Assembly (NCBI GenBank): GCA_009103225.1
Contig: RHPI01000008.1
Span: 1-64,000, forward strand
Source of the DNA: Chlorokybus atmophyticus
Taxonomy: Eukaryota; Streptophyta; Chlorokybophyceae; Chlorokybales; Chlorokybaceae
Length of the DNA: 64,000 nt
Reading direction: 5' to 3'
A program made the translations under genes and the position numbers. Shown in pieces: positions 1 to 11,396 of the stretch. The number at the start of each line of letters is the position of its first letter. Positions within the stretch are counted from its first letter, which is position 1. The notes beneath the pieces were generated by a model. The model was not told the DNA's origin and did not search any database. It worked only from the letters and a program-made list of their open reading frames with translations.

Positions 1-2934
1 ACACCGTCAAAGTCAGATCCGAAGCTGGTCGGCACTGGTGTGGAGGGTTCGGAAGACCTTGAGGTGCAGAAGTTGCTTGAGGAGTTAAAAGACATCATGG
101 TGGACGGGTTACCATTTGGTTTGCCACCCACGCGCAGCATTAATCACCATGTGGAGCTCGTTAAGGGCGTGCACAAGCCGCCCTACAGACCGGTGTACAA
201 GCTGTCTCCGGCTGAGCTGGAGGAGGCGGAGAGACAAGTTGAGGACCTTCTGCAAAGTGGATACATCAGGCCTAGCAAGTCTCCGTATGGTGCACCTATC
301 TTGTTTGTGCGCAAGAAGAACGGATTTGCGCATGTGCGTTGATTACCGGCCGCTCATCAACATCACGACGAAGTATGTCTTTCCTTTGCCTCGCATCGAT
401 GAATTGTTGGAGCAGCTAGAAGGTGATGAGTTCTTCACAAGCTTGGACCTAGCTGGCGGCTACCATCAGATCCACGTAGCGCCCGAGGACATCGAGAAAA
501 CGGCAATCAATACTCGCTATGGCCATTACGAGTGGTTGGTAATGTCGTTTGGGATGACCAACGCTCCGGCAACGTTTCAAACCTTGATGAACGGTGTCTT
601 TGCTGATCTGATTGGCAAGGGTGTCCTCGTGTACCTCGATGACATTCTCGTGTATACCAAGAGCAAGAGCGAGCACATGGCGTTGCTACGTGAGGTGATG
701 CAGCGTCTACGTGCAAACAAGTTGTTCGCTCAGCTCGACAAGTGCCGTTTTTTGCTGCAAGAGGTGGAGTATCTCGGCCATCTTGTCTCCAAGCAAGGGA
801 TCAAGGCGGACCCCAACAAGATTGCGTCGGTGCGCGATTGGATTGCCCCGAAGAACGTGAAAGATGTCATGTCGTTCCTAGGGCTGGCTGGCTATTATTG
901 CAAGTTTGTGAGAGGCTTCTCGCACTTGGCATCACCATTAACGGCATTGTTGAAGAAGGGGGTGAGCTGGAGCTGGTTGGAGGCTGAAATGAAGGCGTTT
1001 TCTGACTTGAAAGCGGCCTTAACATCTGCACCCGTTCTTGTACATCCCAACATGCAATTGCCCTTCGTGGTGGCATGCGATGCTTCCGATAAGGCCGTTG
1101 GAGCTGTTTTGCAGCAAGATCATGGCAACGGCTTGCAACCAATGGCATTTTTCAGCAAGAAGTTGAGTGGAGCCGAGCTCAACTACCCCGTTCATGAGAA
1201 GGAATTGCTGGCGCAGGTGTTGGCGCTATGGCAATGACGTTGTTTTCTTGAGGGCAAGCGCTTCATCCTTAAAACGGATCACTCGCCATTGAGGTTCCTT
1301 CAAACGCAGCCTCATCTCTCGCGGCGGCAAGCTCGTTGGCTCGAGTTCTTTCAACTCCTCGACTTCGAAGTCAAGTACAAGCCCGGCTATTGGAACAAGG
1401 TTGCGGACGCGTTTAGTCGGTACCTCAATGCAATTGAAACGGTTGTTCAAGTGCAGCCCGAGTGGTTGAAGCAGATCCGAGCCTTGTTGCATGAGGACGC
1501 CGTCGGTAAGAAGGCTATTGAAGCGATCGAGAATGGAATTGGAATGGAACATGGCGGCCTTTGGGCATTGAAGGACGGGCTGCTATGGCACGGAGATCGC
1601 ATGTACATACCCAACATTGGTACATGCGCGTGGGATTGATGAAGGAAGCACACGACGCGCCAATGGCTGGTCATCAAGGGCTGGAGCGGACGCTAGCCTT
1701 GTTGAAACAGCGATTTTTCTGGTCGGAGATGCATCGTGATGTTAAGGACTATGTGGCATTGTGTGACACTTGTCAAAGGGTGAAGGCGAGCAACCAACGC
1801 GTCAGCGGGCTGCTCCAACCATTCCCAATACCTTTGACGAAGTGGGAGCAAGTTACTCTCGACTTCATCACGGGGCTGCCACGAACACGCGAAGGACATG
1901 ATGCTATCTGAGTGTTTGTGGACAAGACCAGCAAAATGGTGCGGTTGGCGCCATGTACGGAGACTTGCACGCCTCCGAGGCTGCCAAGTTGTTCATCAAG
2001 CATGTGGTGCGCTCTCAAGGCCTCTCGAGGAGCATGGTGAGTGATAGGGACCCGCGGTTCACGGGAAACTTCTGGAAGGCTCTCCATTCAGCTTTGGGCA
2101 CGACCTTGAAGTTCAGCACCGCATACCACCCTAAGACGGACGGCCAAACGGATCGCACCAACCGTGTGGTCGACGACATGCTACGGTGCTATGTGAACAG
2201 CCGACAAGACAATTGGGGAGACATGGTGGAGCTAATTGAGTTCACCATCAACAACCACAAGAGTGCAAGCACGGGCGTGACACCTTTTCTCATGAACTAT
2301 GGGCAACATCCGTTGACGCCGTTAACGGCATGGGCGCTTAGCACGCAATGTTCAGATGTGGAGGCCGTGGATGGCTGTTTCGAGAGGTGTGCGGCCATTA
2401 GTAAGGCAGCTTGGAGGCTCTGATTGTGGCACAAAACAGGCAAAAGCAATACGCCGATGCGCATCGCAAGCATGTTGTCTTTTTGAATGGTGATCGTGTG
2501 ATGCTCTCTACCAAGCATGTGCAGCTGGTCACGGGTGTGCGCAAGCTGAGTGAGCAATGGTTGGGACCTTTCAAAGTGATCAAGGTCATCTCGGAGGTAG
2601 CCTACAAGCTGGAGCTGCCCGATACCATGCGCGTGCACCCCGTTTTTCATGTCTCGCTTCTTAAAGCTTACAAGGGGGAGCCGCCACCTCGTCCGTCTCC
2701 GGTTCTGGTTGGTGAGGACCAAGCTGAGTGGGAGGTGGAGGCATCATTAAGAACAAGATGGTGGGAGGTGTGCGCAACTACTTGGTGAAGTGGCGCGGCT
2801 ATCCAATGCACGAGGCGACGTACGAACCCGAGGAGAACTTCACAAATGCTAAACAGATTTTGCAGGTGTACAAGGCCAGAGGAGGCACTCGTCAGTTTCG
2901 AGGACGAAGCTCCCCTAGGGGGGAAGGGGTGTAA
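1..2934 (+). pseudogene. Ty3/gypsy chromovirus pol (RT-RNase H-integrase-chromodomain), frameshifted, 5' truncated by window edge
   Basis: Decayed polyprotein of an LTR retrotransposon. Order seen: start of reverse transcriptase (about 40-340), RT palm with the YLDDILVY catalytic motif near 625-655, RNase H (about 1020-1430, with ACDASDKAVGAVL), integrase HHCC zinc finger (about 1640-1790, with CDTCQRVK), integrase core (about 1910-2330, with SDRDPRF and YHPKTDGQTDR), the conserved MRVHPVFHVS segment (about 2625-2660) and a C-terminal chromodomain (about 2760-2870, with YLVKWRGYP). The frame changes near 330, 1240-1290, 1620, 1910, 2400 and 2750, with stops between segments, so no intact polyprotein is made. 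RT-RNase H-integrase order plus a chromodomain defines the chromovirus branch of Ty3/gypsy. The stop at 2932-2934 overlaps the start of the 3' LTR. Gag and the 5' LTR lie outside the window. Confidence 0.93.
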
Positions 2935-3566
2935 CAGCTTGGACCTTTTTCCATAATTTACTACATACAGTACAATATGTGTTTTGCCTTTTTTCTAGCT
3001 TTATTAACGCTTTACGAAGGGCTTTTATAAGCTGTACAAGCGGTGCTCTGCTGCCGCGCGCGACTTCGCCTGCGACCAGCCCGGCAGCTGCCTGCCTGTG
3101 ACGTGACCTACTGAGGCAGCGGTGACGCAGCTGCCTGCCTGCGACGTACCTGCCTTGTGACGCGGACTGCACAGTCAGCTGCCGCGTGAATTGTAGCGAC
3201 GCGCGGGGTAGCAGTCTGCACTTATACAGGTCCTTTAGATTTGGTAAATCATCGACAAAACGCCTGGTTGTTAAGCTGCTTAGTTGTTGTGCTTGTATAA
3301 ATAGAAACCCTGTGTAATACAACCAACTCTTGTTTTCTGCTCTCTGCTGTGAGTATGCTTGTGTATGCTTGAGAGAGGCGTGATCCAAGGCACACTGCTG
3401 CGTTCTTGCTTGGCGTGGGAAGTAGTATTGTTGGCGTGCGTGTGCGTGCTCGACGCGTGCGTGCGTGTGCGGGAGATGACAAGGTTCCGGTGTGAAGACT
3501 GTGCTCAGCTGCACACATGTGTTGTATGACTTGTGTGCTGTGTATGTGAGCACGAGCATTGTTACA
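2930..3566 (+). repeat. 3' LTR of the chromovirus at 1-2934
   Basis: Begins TGTAACA directly after a purine-rich tract (about 2917-2929, polypurine-tract-like) and ends TGTTACA at 3560-3566, so the LTR has perfect 7-bp terminal inverted repeats starting TG and ending CA. Length 637 bp. It contains a TATA box at 3296-3303 and CpG-rich sequence upstream. The 5' LTR is outside the window, so insertion age and target-site duplication cannot be checked here. Confidence 0.85.
3296..3303 (+). promoter_or_regulatory. TATA box of the chromovirus LTR
   Basis: TATAAATA about 365 bp into the LTR, placed to drive transcription from U3 into R/U5. Function is inferred from position only. Confidence 0.5.
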
Positions 3567-5731
3567 ATGTAGCTGCGCGCGTCGCTGCAGTGGCAGCGGG
3601 CTCGATGATGGCGCTGCCGGTGGTGGCGAGAGTGCCGCTCAGTGGCGCGAAAGTGGTCTCACCGTTCGCTGACACAGGTGGTCCTGCAGTTGGAGCGGGA
3701 CCAGTGCGACCTACTGCTGCAGGGGCGGTGACAGCAGTGGCTGTTGCCAGCGTGCTCACTACTATTGGCGTCACGGTGCTCACTGATATACCCACTTTTG
3801 GTGCAGTAGTCGCTGCTGACGTTGACGGAGTCGACGTCGTAGCCGGTGTAACTGTTGCTGCTCGTGCAGCACCACTGGTGGCTTCAAAGGAGGTAGCTGC
3901 TGACAACGTTGCGGCTTCCCCTCAAACTCGTAGGGATGGTTGAATAAGTGACGGAGTGCTGGTGTCTCTCGTGCGCTTTGGAGTCATCAATGCCCATTGG
4001 GCAAAGTAGCAGGCGCGGTAGTCCTGCTCTTTGTCTTCCCCCAAGCGTGCCATACGCGCCATAAGGGCAGCGATATGGTCATCAGCTGGCGGGTTGGCTG
4101 GAGCCTTGGCGGCAACAGCAGCAGCGCGTGGACGTCCTTTCAGTCCCTTGCGCTAAGGAGGACGGTTCTTCCCCCTGTAGCCTTGCTCTTCCTCGCGAGC
4201 GTTGGCGTTGTTGTTGTTGTTATGGCCTCCGGTACAGTTGCTGTTGTAGCCACCAGAGTTGTTGCCGTTGTGGCCTCCAGTGTTGTGGCCGTTGTAGCCA
4301 CTAGGGTTGTTGCCGTTGTAATTGTTGGCCGGTTTCAACTCAGGAAACTTGAGCCAGCAGACTGACTCCAAGTGGCCTGTCTTGTGACAGTAGTCGCAGA
4401 CCAGAGTTGAGTACTTTTTGGTGCACTCCTTTTGGTAGTGCCCATGCCGGCCACAGCGATAACACAGCACAGGGGCAGGCAAAGCAGTATGCGCTGACCG
4501 TTTCCGTTTGTCGCGTGCTGGTGGAGCGTCCCGGCCACGTTCGCGGCGGGAAGGCTCGGTAGTTGTGCTGGCTACAAGCCGTGAGGCGCTACGGTTGGTG
4601 TCCAGCACGGCCTTCTCATACACCAAGCGCTTATGGATGGCTTGTGCAGTCTCGAAAGCTTCCTTGAGCGTGTAGCCAAGGGGCCTGCTGTAGTTTCAGG
4701 GTCAGGCGCGTCCACTCGCTCAGAGTGGCATCCAACTCATTGACATATACCACTGCAGCAGCCCGTCACTGACGATCTTGCAGTCAGTGTCCTTTACCAG
4801 CCCCTCCAGTCTAGAGTACAAACGTGGAGGGTCCTCGTTGGGCTTGCGTCGGAACCGCCTCAACTCCTCCACTTTGCTAGTGGTCTGCGGTGGGAAGGTG
4901 CAACGAAGTGCAGCGTATAGATCCTTGAGGGGAGAGTCAGAGATGGCAGCACCTACAGTGATGGCTGTGCGCGCAGTGCAACTGACCCGAGGGTGAAAGC
5001 ACTGCCTCCCGCGTGAGAGCCGGGTGTTGCCAGAGGTAGGGGTGTGCCCACCTCCACGGCTGCAGTTCGTTGTTCGTAAGGATGGCAGCAGAACGGTCAA
5101 GGATCCGGGCCCATCGCGAGGCCGTCTTGGTCTCAATCTCTGCAGGGGTCAGGTTGACGATCACCACCTCAGGCTCCTCCTCCTCTGCTCTGTCAATGGC
5201 TGTCGCTATGAACAAGCCGGACTGCAGCGGGAGTGGCATGTGGGAAGACGGCTGCTAGACTGTGCAGTGACGCAGATGCTATGGTACTGGCGAGCTCGCC
5301 ATAACCATCAACTCGATGCAGCTCATCAACAGACTTTTGACATCACGTGCGTCATGGTCCATATACCAAGCAGCAATGTGAAAAGAAATCTCATCTGACC
5401 AATCTTTGTTTTTCACAGCCTGCTGTCGCATCTTGGAGTGGAACTTGATGATGAATTCGTCCAGCGAGGTAGTGCCAGCACGTCCAGAAAAGTGCAGGGG
5501 CGTGGTTGAGCTGGAAGACTCCATCTCGTAGTCGTCACTGTCGGATGAGAGTGGGGAAGCTTGATGCCGAGGAGTGGACAGGAACAGAGTGAAGTCGGAG
5601 ACAGAACGCGAGCCTGTGTTGCTATGATCGTTGCTCCCGTCGCTAATGCGCTCGTAGGTGAGATTGGAGGTTGGGCTCCAGCAGCTGGGGTCACCCTCGT
5701 CTATTGGAGAGAACCGGGTGGGCCTGCTCAT
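3567..5731 (-). pseudogene. gag-like remnant of a second LTR retroelement, antisense, with two zinc knuckles
   Basis: Read on the minus strand from 5731. The N-terminal part (5731-5279) is Ser/Asp-rich followed by a capsid-like helical stretch (DEFIIKFHSKM). It continues in other frames at 5239-4937 and 5136-4720. The last part (4626-4153) carries two nucleic-acid-binding CX2CX4HX4C knuckles, CYRCGRHGHYQKEC (plus-strand about 4423-4466) and CDYCHKTGHLESVC (about 4358-4400), followed by an Asn/Gly repeat region built on GYNGxN and GHNGNN. Frame changes near 5260, 4940 and 4700 break it. It is opposite to, and abuts, the chromovirus 3' LTR end at 3566, so the chromovirus probably inserted into this element. 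No pol of this element is visible in the window. Superfamily is not determined. Confidence 0.7.
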
Positions 5732-6166
5732 ACAGCTAGTCCACAGGTGAAAGTGTATGCAGGGTAGAGTGTTTGTGCTCTACTGCCTGTCTCGTTGCCG
5801 CTACCACTCAACACACATCTACTTGTGTGTGCACTATGTAATGACAGTGATAACGAATGCACAAGGATGTGTTCCCAGATACAGACTGCACTATCTTACG
5901 CAGAATGCGACGCACTCACTTGAGCAAAGAGGGTGACAGTGTGCGTCAGCAATCACCACTCGATGTAGAACACAACTTCTAATTGAACTCACAACTGAAC
6001 AGGTACGCGCGGTGCTTATGTAGGCTATAGTCGTGAGCTACTCTGGAGTCATGACCTAGCTACTGGTCAGTGACGCGCGCGCGCTGGTATGCTGGTAGGC
6101 CAGGCGATGGTTTTAATGTAGGCATGCTTGACGAAGGCTGGTATGCGCGGGCATTGGGCATGACAT
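5732..6166. other. non-coding stretch between the antisense gag and the second chromovirus fragment
   Basis: No convincing ORF. It is upstream of the antisense gag and may hold that element's leader or LTR, but no TG...CA termini could be identified. Confidence 0.4.
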
Positions 6167-6494
6167 ACCCGACACCATGCGTGTGCACCCCGTTTTTCAC
6201 GTCTCCTTTCACGTCTCCTTTCTGAAGGCATATCGAGGACAACCGCCAAAAAGGCCGCCCCCCAAAGTTGGCACGGATGGTGAAGAGTGGGAGGTAGAAG
6301 ACATCTTTGGTGAGAAGTTTGTGCATGGCGTGCGCAAGTTCTTAGTGCAATGGAAGGGCTATCCATTGCATGAAACAACCTGGGAGCCGGAGGCACACTT
6401 GGCTAATGCTCGAAACGTTGTGCGTGACTATCTTGCTCGACGCCAACCTCGCGAGCTTCGAGGACGAAGCTCACCTACGGGGGGAGGAGTGTAA
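6167..6494 (+). pseudogene. second chromovirus pol 3' end with intact chromodomain
   Basis: Similarity to the first element starts abruptly at the codons for the MRVHPVFHVS segment (compare 2620 with 6168) and runs to the stop at 6492-6494. A 12-bp tandem duplication repeats FHVS in this copy. The chromodomain is uninterrupted (FLVQWKGYPLHETTWEPEA, about 6330-6400). Everything upstream of MRVHPVF is missing, so this is a truncated 3' relic of a related but distinct family, cut off by the antisense gag element or by deletion. Confidence 0.85.
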
Positions 6495-7150
6495 CAGTCA
6501 AGGCCACATTTCATGATTTTTATAGCCATTTTTGGCCTTATTTGTGAGGTATCATGTTTTTCATGACTTGTGGCAGATATCGGCGAGTTGCGAGTCTGCC
6601 GCAGATATCGATTGGCCCAGGGCCAGTCTAGAAGACGCCAGAAAACGGAGGGCCAGTCGAGAAGGGCTCGACCAGATTTCTGGAAGGGCCTGGCACCAGT
6701 AGTATAGCTTGACCGTATGAGCTGCAAATGAGGAGATCTTTGGTGCTTCAGAAAGGTCTAGAATTGTACTAAAGATTCTGCAAGAATATCTTAGCTTCTA
6801 GTTCCGTCTAGCGCGAGAATCGTCTAGACAATAGCATGTGCAGACTGGTAGGTCTAAAAGTGACATTCTATAATTTGCAATACAACCTTTAGCTCCCTAG
6901 TTTCTTGTGCGCAAGCCTGGTGGTGGTTAGCAGGGGTTGCTAGCGTGTATCCACTGGTGTGTGCTTGCTTGTGTGACGATCCAAGGCGCTTCACAAGTCG
7001 GTGTGCAGCTTCGAGCGCATGCGCGTGCGTGTGGCAGGGCGCGCGTGTGTGTTCGGCAGAGGGGGCAAGGTTCCGGTGTGAATATCGTGTCTTGGCGAGA
7101 GGGTTGTTGATTGGACCAACTAACAGGTGACAAGGCACCGTCATGTACAG
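6490..7150 (+). repeat. LTR of the second chromovirus fragment (right end uncertain)
   Basis: Starts TGTAACAG after a G-rich tract, at the same place relative to the pol stop as the first LTR. It shares blocks with the first LTR, such as the segment CAAGGTTCCGGTGTGAA (about 3480 and about 7067) and GATCCAAGG. A TGTTACA end was not found; the right border is estimated from the distance between the shared block and the first LTR's end. Confidence 0.6.
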
Positions 7151-7462
7151 AGACCGCCATAAAGTTGGTGGGAACGAGTGTAACGCGGCTAGTCGTTATA
7201 CTCCAAGTCAAGTGCTTGGGAAATCACATGTGTGTATATATCAGTGTGCAAACATACATATCACAAGTTGACAACAAGAATATGTGCTTGTTGCCAACAA
7301 TTTGTTGGTCAAGTAGTTGTGAATTATTTGATTAGTGTTTTTTTCATAGCATGTTTGCGGTACTGGTAGTGCGGCAATTCCCGCCGCATACTTGCGGTAC
7401 CGAGTTGGGAGCCTCGCGGGCTCACGTGGCCTGCGTCACGCGCCAAGTTGCGCGGCGAGTCA

Positions 7463-7526
7463 CGCGCGGCAGTCACGCGGCAGTCACGCCGCCGTTGCGG
7501 CGTGACTGCCGCGTGACTGCCGCGCG
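7463..7526. repeat. perfect hairpin, 30-bp arms, 4-nt loop
   Basis: 7463-7492 is the exact reverse complement of 7497-7526, with loop CGTT. Each arm itself contains the unit GGCAGTCACGC twice, so the structure is a palindrome of a short direct repeat. It lies in a GC-rich island (about 7375-7560) between the second LTR and the Penelope-like element. Confidence 0.9.
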
Positions 7527-7646
7527 CGACGACGCGCTACTGGACAGTGGCGGGACTAAGCCGCTACGCCACAGCCAAGAAGGCTCTAGAATAAATCGAG
7601 AACAATCTGTAGTTGTGCACTAGTGGTCTTCAGAAAGTGTGTCTTA

Positions 7647-8168
7647 TGTAGAATATATGCAATGGTGTGCATGTGACTCACCATTGCACGGCCTTGTCAC
7701 ATACACAAGCACAAGCACAGTCCAACATGGCAACAACTTGTTTTACCACCGGGCTACCTATACAACCTCAGCTATCTAGCTTCGCTATTGCCCTTGCCCC
7801 GTTAGTCAACATGCATGCGTCATTACCTGTACACAAGGCGTTTCACACAGTCAGCTACTGGCCATGTCGCAATGGTGGTAGCAGTTGACAGCAGACGGAC
7901 TCCCCCTCCTCTCTCTTCCTCTGCCTCCGCCGCCCTCTCTCTTTGTGCTGCAATGTCCGCGCCCTTGCTGCAGTCCAGGGCTTGGGTTGCATCGTCAACG
8001 TTAGCAGTGCGCAACTGCTTGCACTGTTGCGACCGGCCATGTGGCCCGCATCAGCTGACTGCGCCCTCGCGCAATCGGTCTGGTAGCGCCATAGGTTATG
8101 AGCCCGGGTGGCGCTGGTGCCCTTGCTGACGGTTAGGTGCTGCGGTAGGGTTGGGTGATGGGGTTGGT
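7647..8168 (-). repeat. left 522-bp direct repeat (pseudo-LTR) of the Penelope-like element
   Basis: Matches 11397-11918 base for base at a constant offset of 3750, with no indels and about nine substitutions (about 98% identity). The sequences outside both ends diverge abruptly. In the element's minus-strand orientation this is the downstream copy, about 330 bp after the RT block. Confidence 0.93.
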
Positions 8169-8494
8169 GCAGTGCGTCCTTGGCACGGGCAAGTTGCTTT
8201 ACCATGAAGCTTGCTCCCCGCGCATGCTGATTTTTCAGTTGGCCTCGGTCGCTGCCAAGTGTCTTCAGCGTTGCGGATGCTTCTTCACATTCTTCACCAC
8301 CATCATGTACAACAGCATCGGTGGTGTGCAGTAGACGTAGTCCTTGCTGCGCAGCATTTGCTGTCTCAACGTTGTCAGCAGCTTGTTTCAGGGGTAGCCA
8401 TCACGTTGCATGGCTTGAATCAAGTCTGTCATGGCTGTCACGAAGTGGGTTCTGTATGTACACACGCGGGTAAAGCGCGCGTACTGCGAGTTAA

Positions 8495-11084
8495 TCACAC
8501 CCAGCTGCACTGTGCGAGTGTGTTTGAGGTTGGCAGTGGCGCGCGGTGGTGCGGTATGGCTGTGTAGGCTGGCAGGTCCCGTTTACTGTACAGCTTGGTG
8601 CAGATGCCGTCCTCAGTTTGAAATACCTTCAAGTCCAGAAATGGCAGCTTCGCACCCATTGCTGCTCGCGTCACTGTTAAGGTTTCCCGTGGGTACAAGC
8701 CTCCTCCGGGGGCGCGCGGGTCCATGTACAGCAACCTCTCAAAGTCTTGCACTCCCACCACAAACAAATCATCAATGTAGCGCAAGATGCCACGCGTGCA
8801 TTGCTGCAACAGTTGTGGTTGTCCCTGTTGCCGCAGGCGCTGCATAAAGTCCAACTCATACGTCAGCAAGTCCCCATTAGCTAAGTGCACCCCCGCACTG
8901 TTGCCCATGGGGATGCCCACCCGCTGCTTGTAAACTTCATCGCTCGCCGATCGTATATACAAGTTGTCCAGCAGGTACATGAGCATGTCATGCAAGGACT
9001 CCGCAGTGAATGTTCGCCAGCAGCCCGCCTCGTCCGTTCGACGCTGCGCTGCTGCTGTCCAATGGTGCAACACCGATCCATCTGGTTGTACGGCTAGGTG
9101 CAGGTGCGTGGCACGGGTATGATGGTGCTGAAAGTGAAACGTGGCATTTACCAAGCGGCGCATACGTTGCAGCAAATTCCCGTGCTGTATGCGCGTGTAC
9201 AGGGTAGAGTCAAAGTCAAACGTTTGCAACAACAGATGCTGGCGCTTGTTGTGCAGTGTACTTGTGGTGTTGAACGCCGATTGCAGCCTGCTGAACGCCC
9301 TGGAATCTGTCATAATCCAATTGTGGTGCACCGTTGACAGTCCCACCACCTCCTCCCACAACTGATGCCAAATGGGCGTCATGCATTGGCTATATACGCT
9401 CTGCTCAGCCATACACTGGCATCTGCCAGGGAAGTGTCACGCGCCGCTGCTATGAAGCGAGGTTGAGGAGGATTCTTGTGCAGCTTGAACAACAAATACA
9501 AGTGCGGTAGTTTGGGTTATTCTCGCCATTTTGCAATTCCAAAATCATGCACTTGATTCCATTCCGCATGCCGTTGCAGCACCGCTGATACTGATGCATC
9601 TGTACGTTCATATGTATTCGTCAATAGTTTTTGCGCCAAGCACCACCAATAATACGTCTTGCACACGGCCACCAGAGTGCCTGTGCACTTGTCAACGTCT
9701 GTGATCATAAAGTCTCAGTGCAACAACTTCAACGATGCAGCATCCCACGTCGCCATGGTATTCAGCGCTTGGCTTTGTCCCTGGCACTCAATCACAGCGG
9801 CAATAGCATCCGCACGTTGGCGTACTAAAGACAACAACGTTGACACCCACTGTTGCAACACAAAAGGTTGTCCCCACTTCTCTTCCAGGTCACTTGCGAA
9901 ACGGGAGACAGCAGATGTAACTGCCGGCAAGCACACCGCGACGTTAGCCACCACTGGCTACGATACTTGGCACCACGCTGCAGCACAGTGCGCAGCACGC
10001 TGGAGCATGTCACGCGGTTGTAATCACAGCTCACAACATGGTTCAGACCGACATGCAGCTGCGTTCTCCATTGTGCTTGTTGACACACGCAGTTCGCAGC
10101 AGATACTACCTGTCGCTGCTGCAGGGCGGTAGAATTCAAGGTCTCCTTGCTGCGATTGCACAGCATATGTCCCACCGTTTGGCTACAACGCCACACCACC
10201 AGTGGTTGGCCTAGGCGCGCATGCAGGTGCGCAGGTAGTGTTGCCAGCAGCGAGGGGTGTGACATTAGCTTCTGCAGTTGCAGTTCATCGGCTGCGCCAT
10301 TGGCAAATGGGCATGCTATCAGCAACCTTGCATTGTGGGTTTGCGGCAATGCAGTTGGGTAGTTGGCCAACAAACGCTGCAAGGCTTCAGTAAGTGTAGC
10401 AGCATGACTTGGCAACACGTGCAAGTCTTGCGGTGCTGTATGCAGCAGCACATTCAACAAGTTGATGAGCTTGAACTTGAGCAGAGTGGTGATGGTAAAT
10501 GTCGTTTGGTGTACACGGGCAGCCAGCCCTTGGATGCGTCTGAAGAAATCTCTGTAACCAAATATTTTGCCGGGCCTCTCATGCGGCAGTGGTTGTGGTT
10601 GTCTCCTCAACTGCTGGCGTCTCCTGTGTGGTAGTCTGGCACTTTTGTACGGGCTGTGCTCCACATTGTATCTACGTGGCACGTGTGTACGCAAGCGCTG
10701 CGTCCACAACCACTCCTTCTTTGCAGCACGGTGATGCCAAGCATCATTGGTCTCATTGAGCAAGGGCGGTATGGACTCAATCGGTGACACTCCTCAAGAC
10801 TGCGCTGGTATCTTGCACACAGTTTGCTCCAGCATAATCGCAGTAGGCTGATGCGCAGCTCTCCAATGCCCTTGATACCTATGAAAGGCTGAGTTGACTG
10901 TCATGCCCACGTAGCATTTCTTTGTACCAGTCATCATGTTGATCACATATATGACGTGGTCGTCAAGTGTAGGTGACAGGCGCCAGGGCTTGTGCAAAAT
11001 GCGCATTACTCGCTTTATCTCCTCAACACTGGCAGTTGCCAATGCCAATGCACGTCCAACACACAAGCTTGTATGCTTGGCCAA
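8495..11084 (-). pseudogene. Penelope-like polyprotein: N-terminal GIY-YIG endonuclease then reverse transcriptase, disrupted
   Basis: Minus strand from 11084. The first block has the GIY-YIG signature (VIYVINMMTGTKKCYVGMT, plus-strand about 10900-10960). The same frame is interrupted by TGA at 10791-10793 and then continues through the rest of the nuclease (KKEWLWTQRLRTHVPRRYN) and a linker to 9825. RT motifs follow in shifted frames: DKCTGTLVAVCKTYY (about 9690-9640), LPHLYLLFKLHKNPP (about 9505-9460), then a long open block 9412-8495 with GIPMGNSAG, the catalytic RYIDDLFVV and AKLPFLDLKVF. One nonsense codon and at least three frame changes (near 9830, 9710 and 9415) make it non-functional. 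Retroelements of this group prime reverse transcription from nicks made by the nuclease. Confidence 0.85.
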
Positions 11085-11396
11085 TCAAATCTCGGTGACG
11101 ACATGGCGCTTCTTCCGTGGAGGCACTGCTATGTATGATTAAACGGGGTGGGCAATACTTCCAGCTCACTACGCACTAGCTCAGTCAAGTAGTTCAACAT
11201 GCAGAGTGCTCCCGGTCAAGCACCCACAACATACGCAACACACGCCACTCGCAATATGCAAGACAATGCAACGCACATGTGCCATGCACCAACTATGCCG
11301 TAGCATAGGGTAGCCAGCCGCTTACCCAAACTGGCGCAAGCGCGCTGGTCTGGCCTCTGGCATGGGACGGTAAAAGACACCAACCAGGGCAGTTTG

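Noticed and set aside
109-2722. Antisense ORFs across the chromovirus pol
   Set aside because: Shadows of the sense coding frames without similarity of their own.
3533-3943. Val/Ala-rich plus-strand ORF of 136 codons
   Set aside because: It is antisense to the gag remnant in GC-rich DNA, has no motif and starts inside the LTR.
7647-8168. Hammerhead ribozyme in the pseudo-LTR
   Set aside because: A CTGA...GAAAC string exists on the minus strand (about 7840-7860), but the CUGANGA core and stem II are not satisfied.
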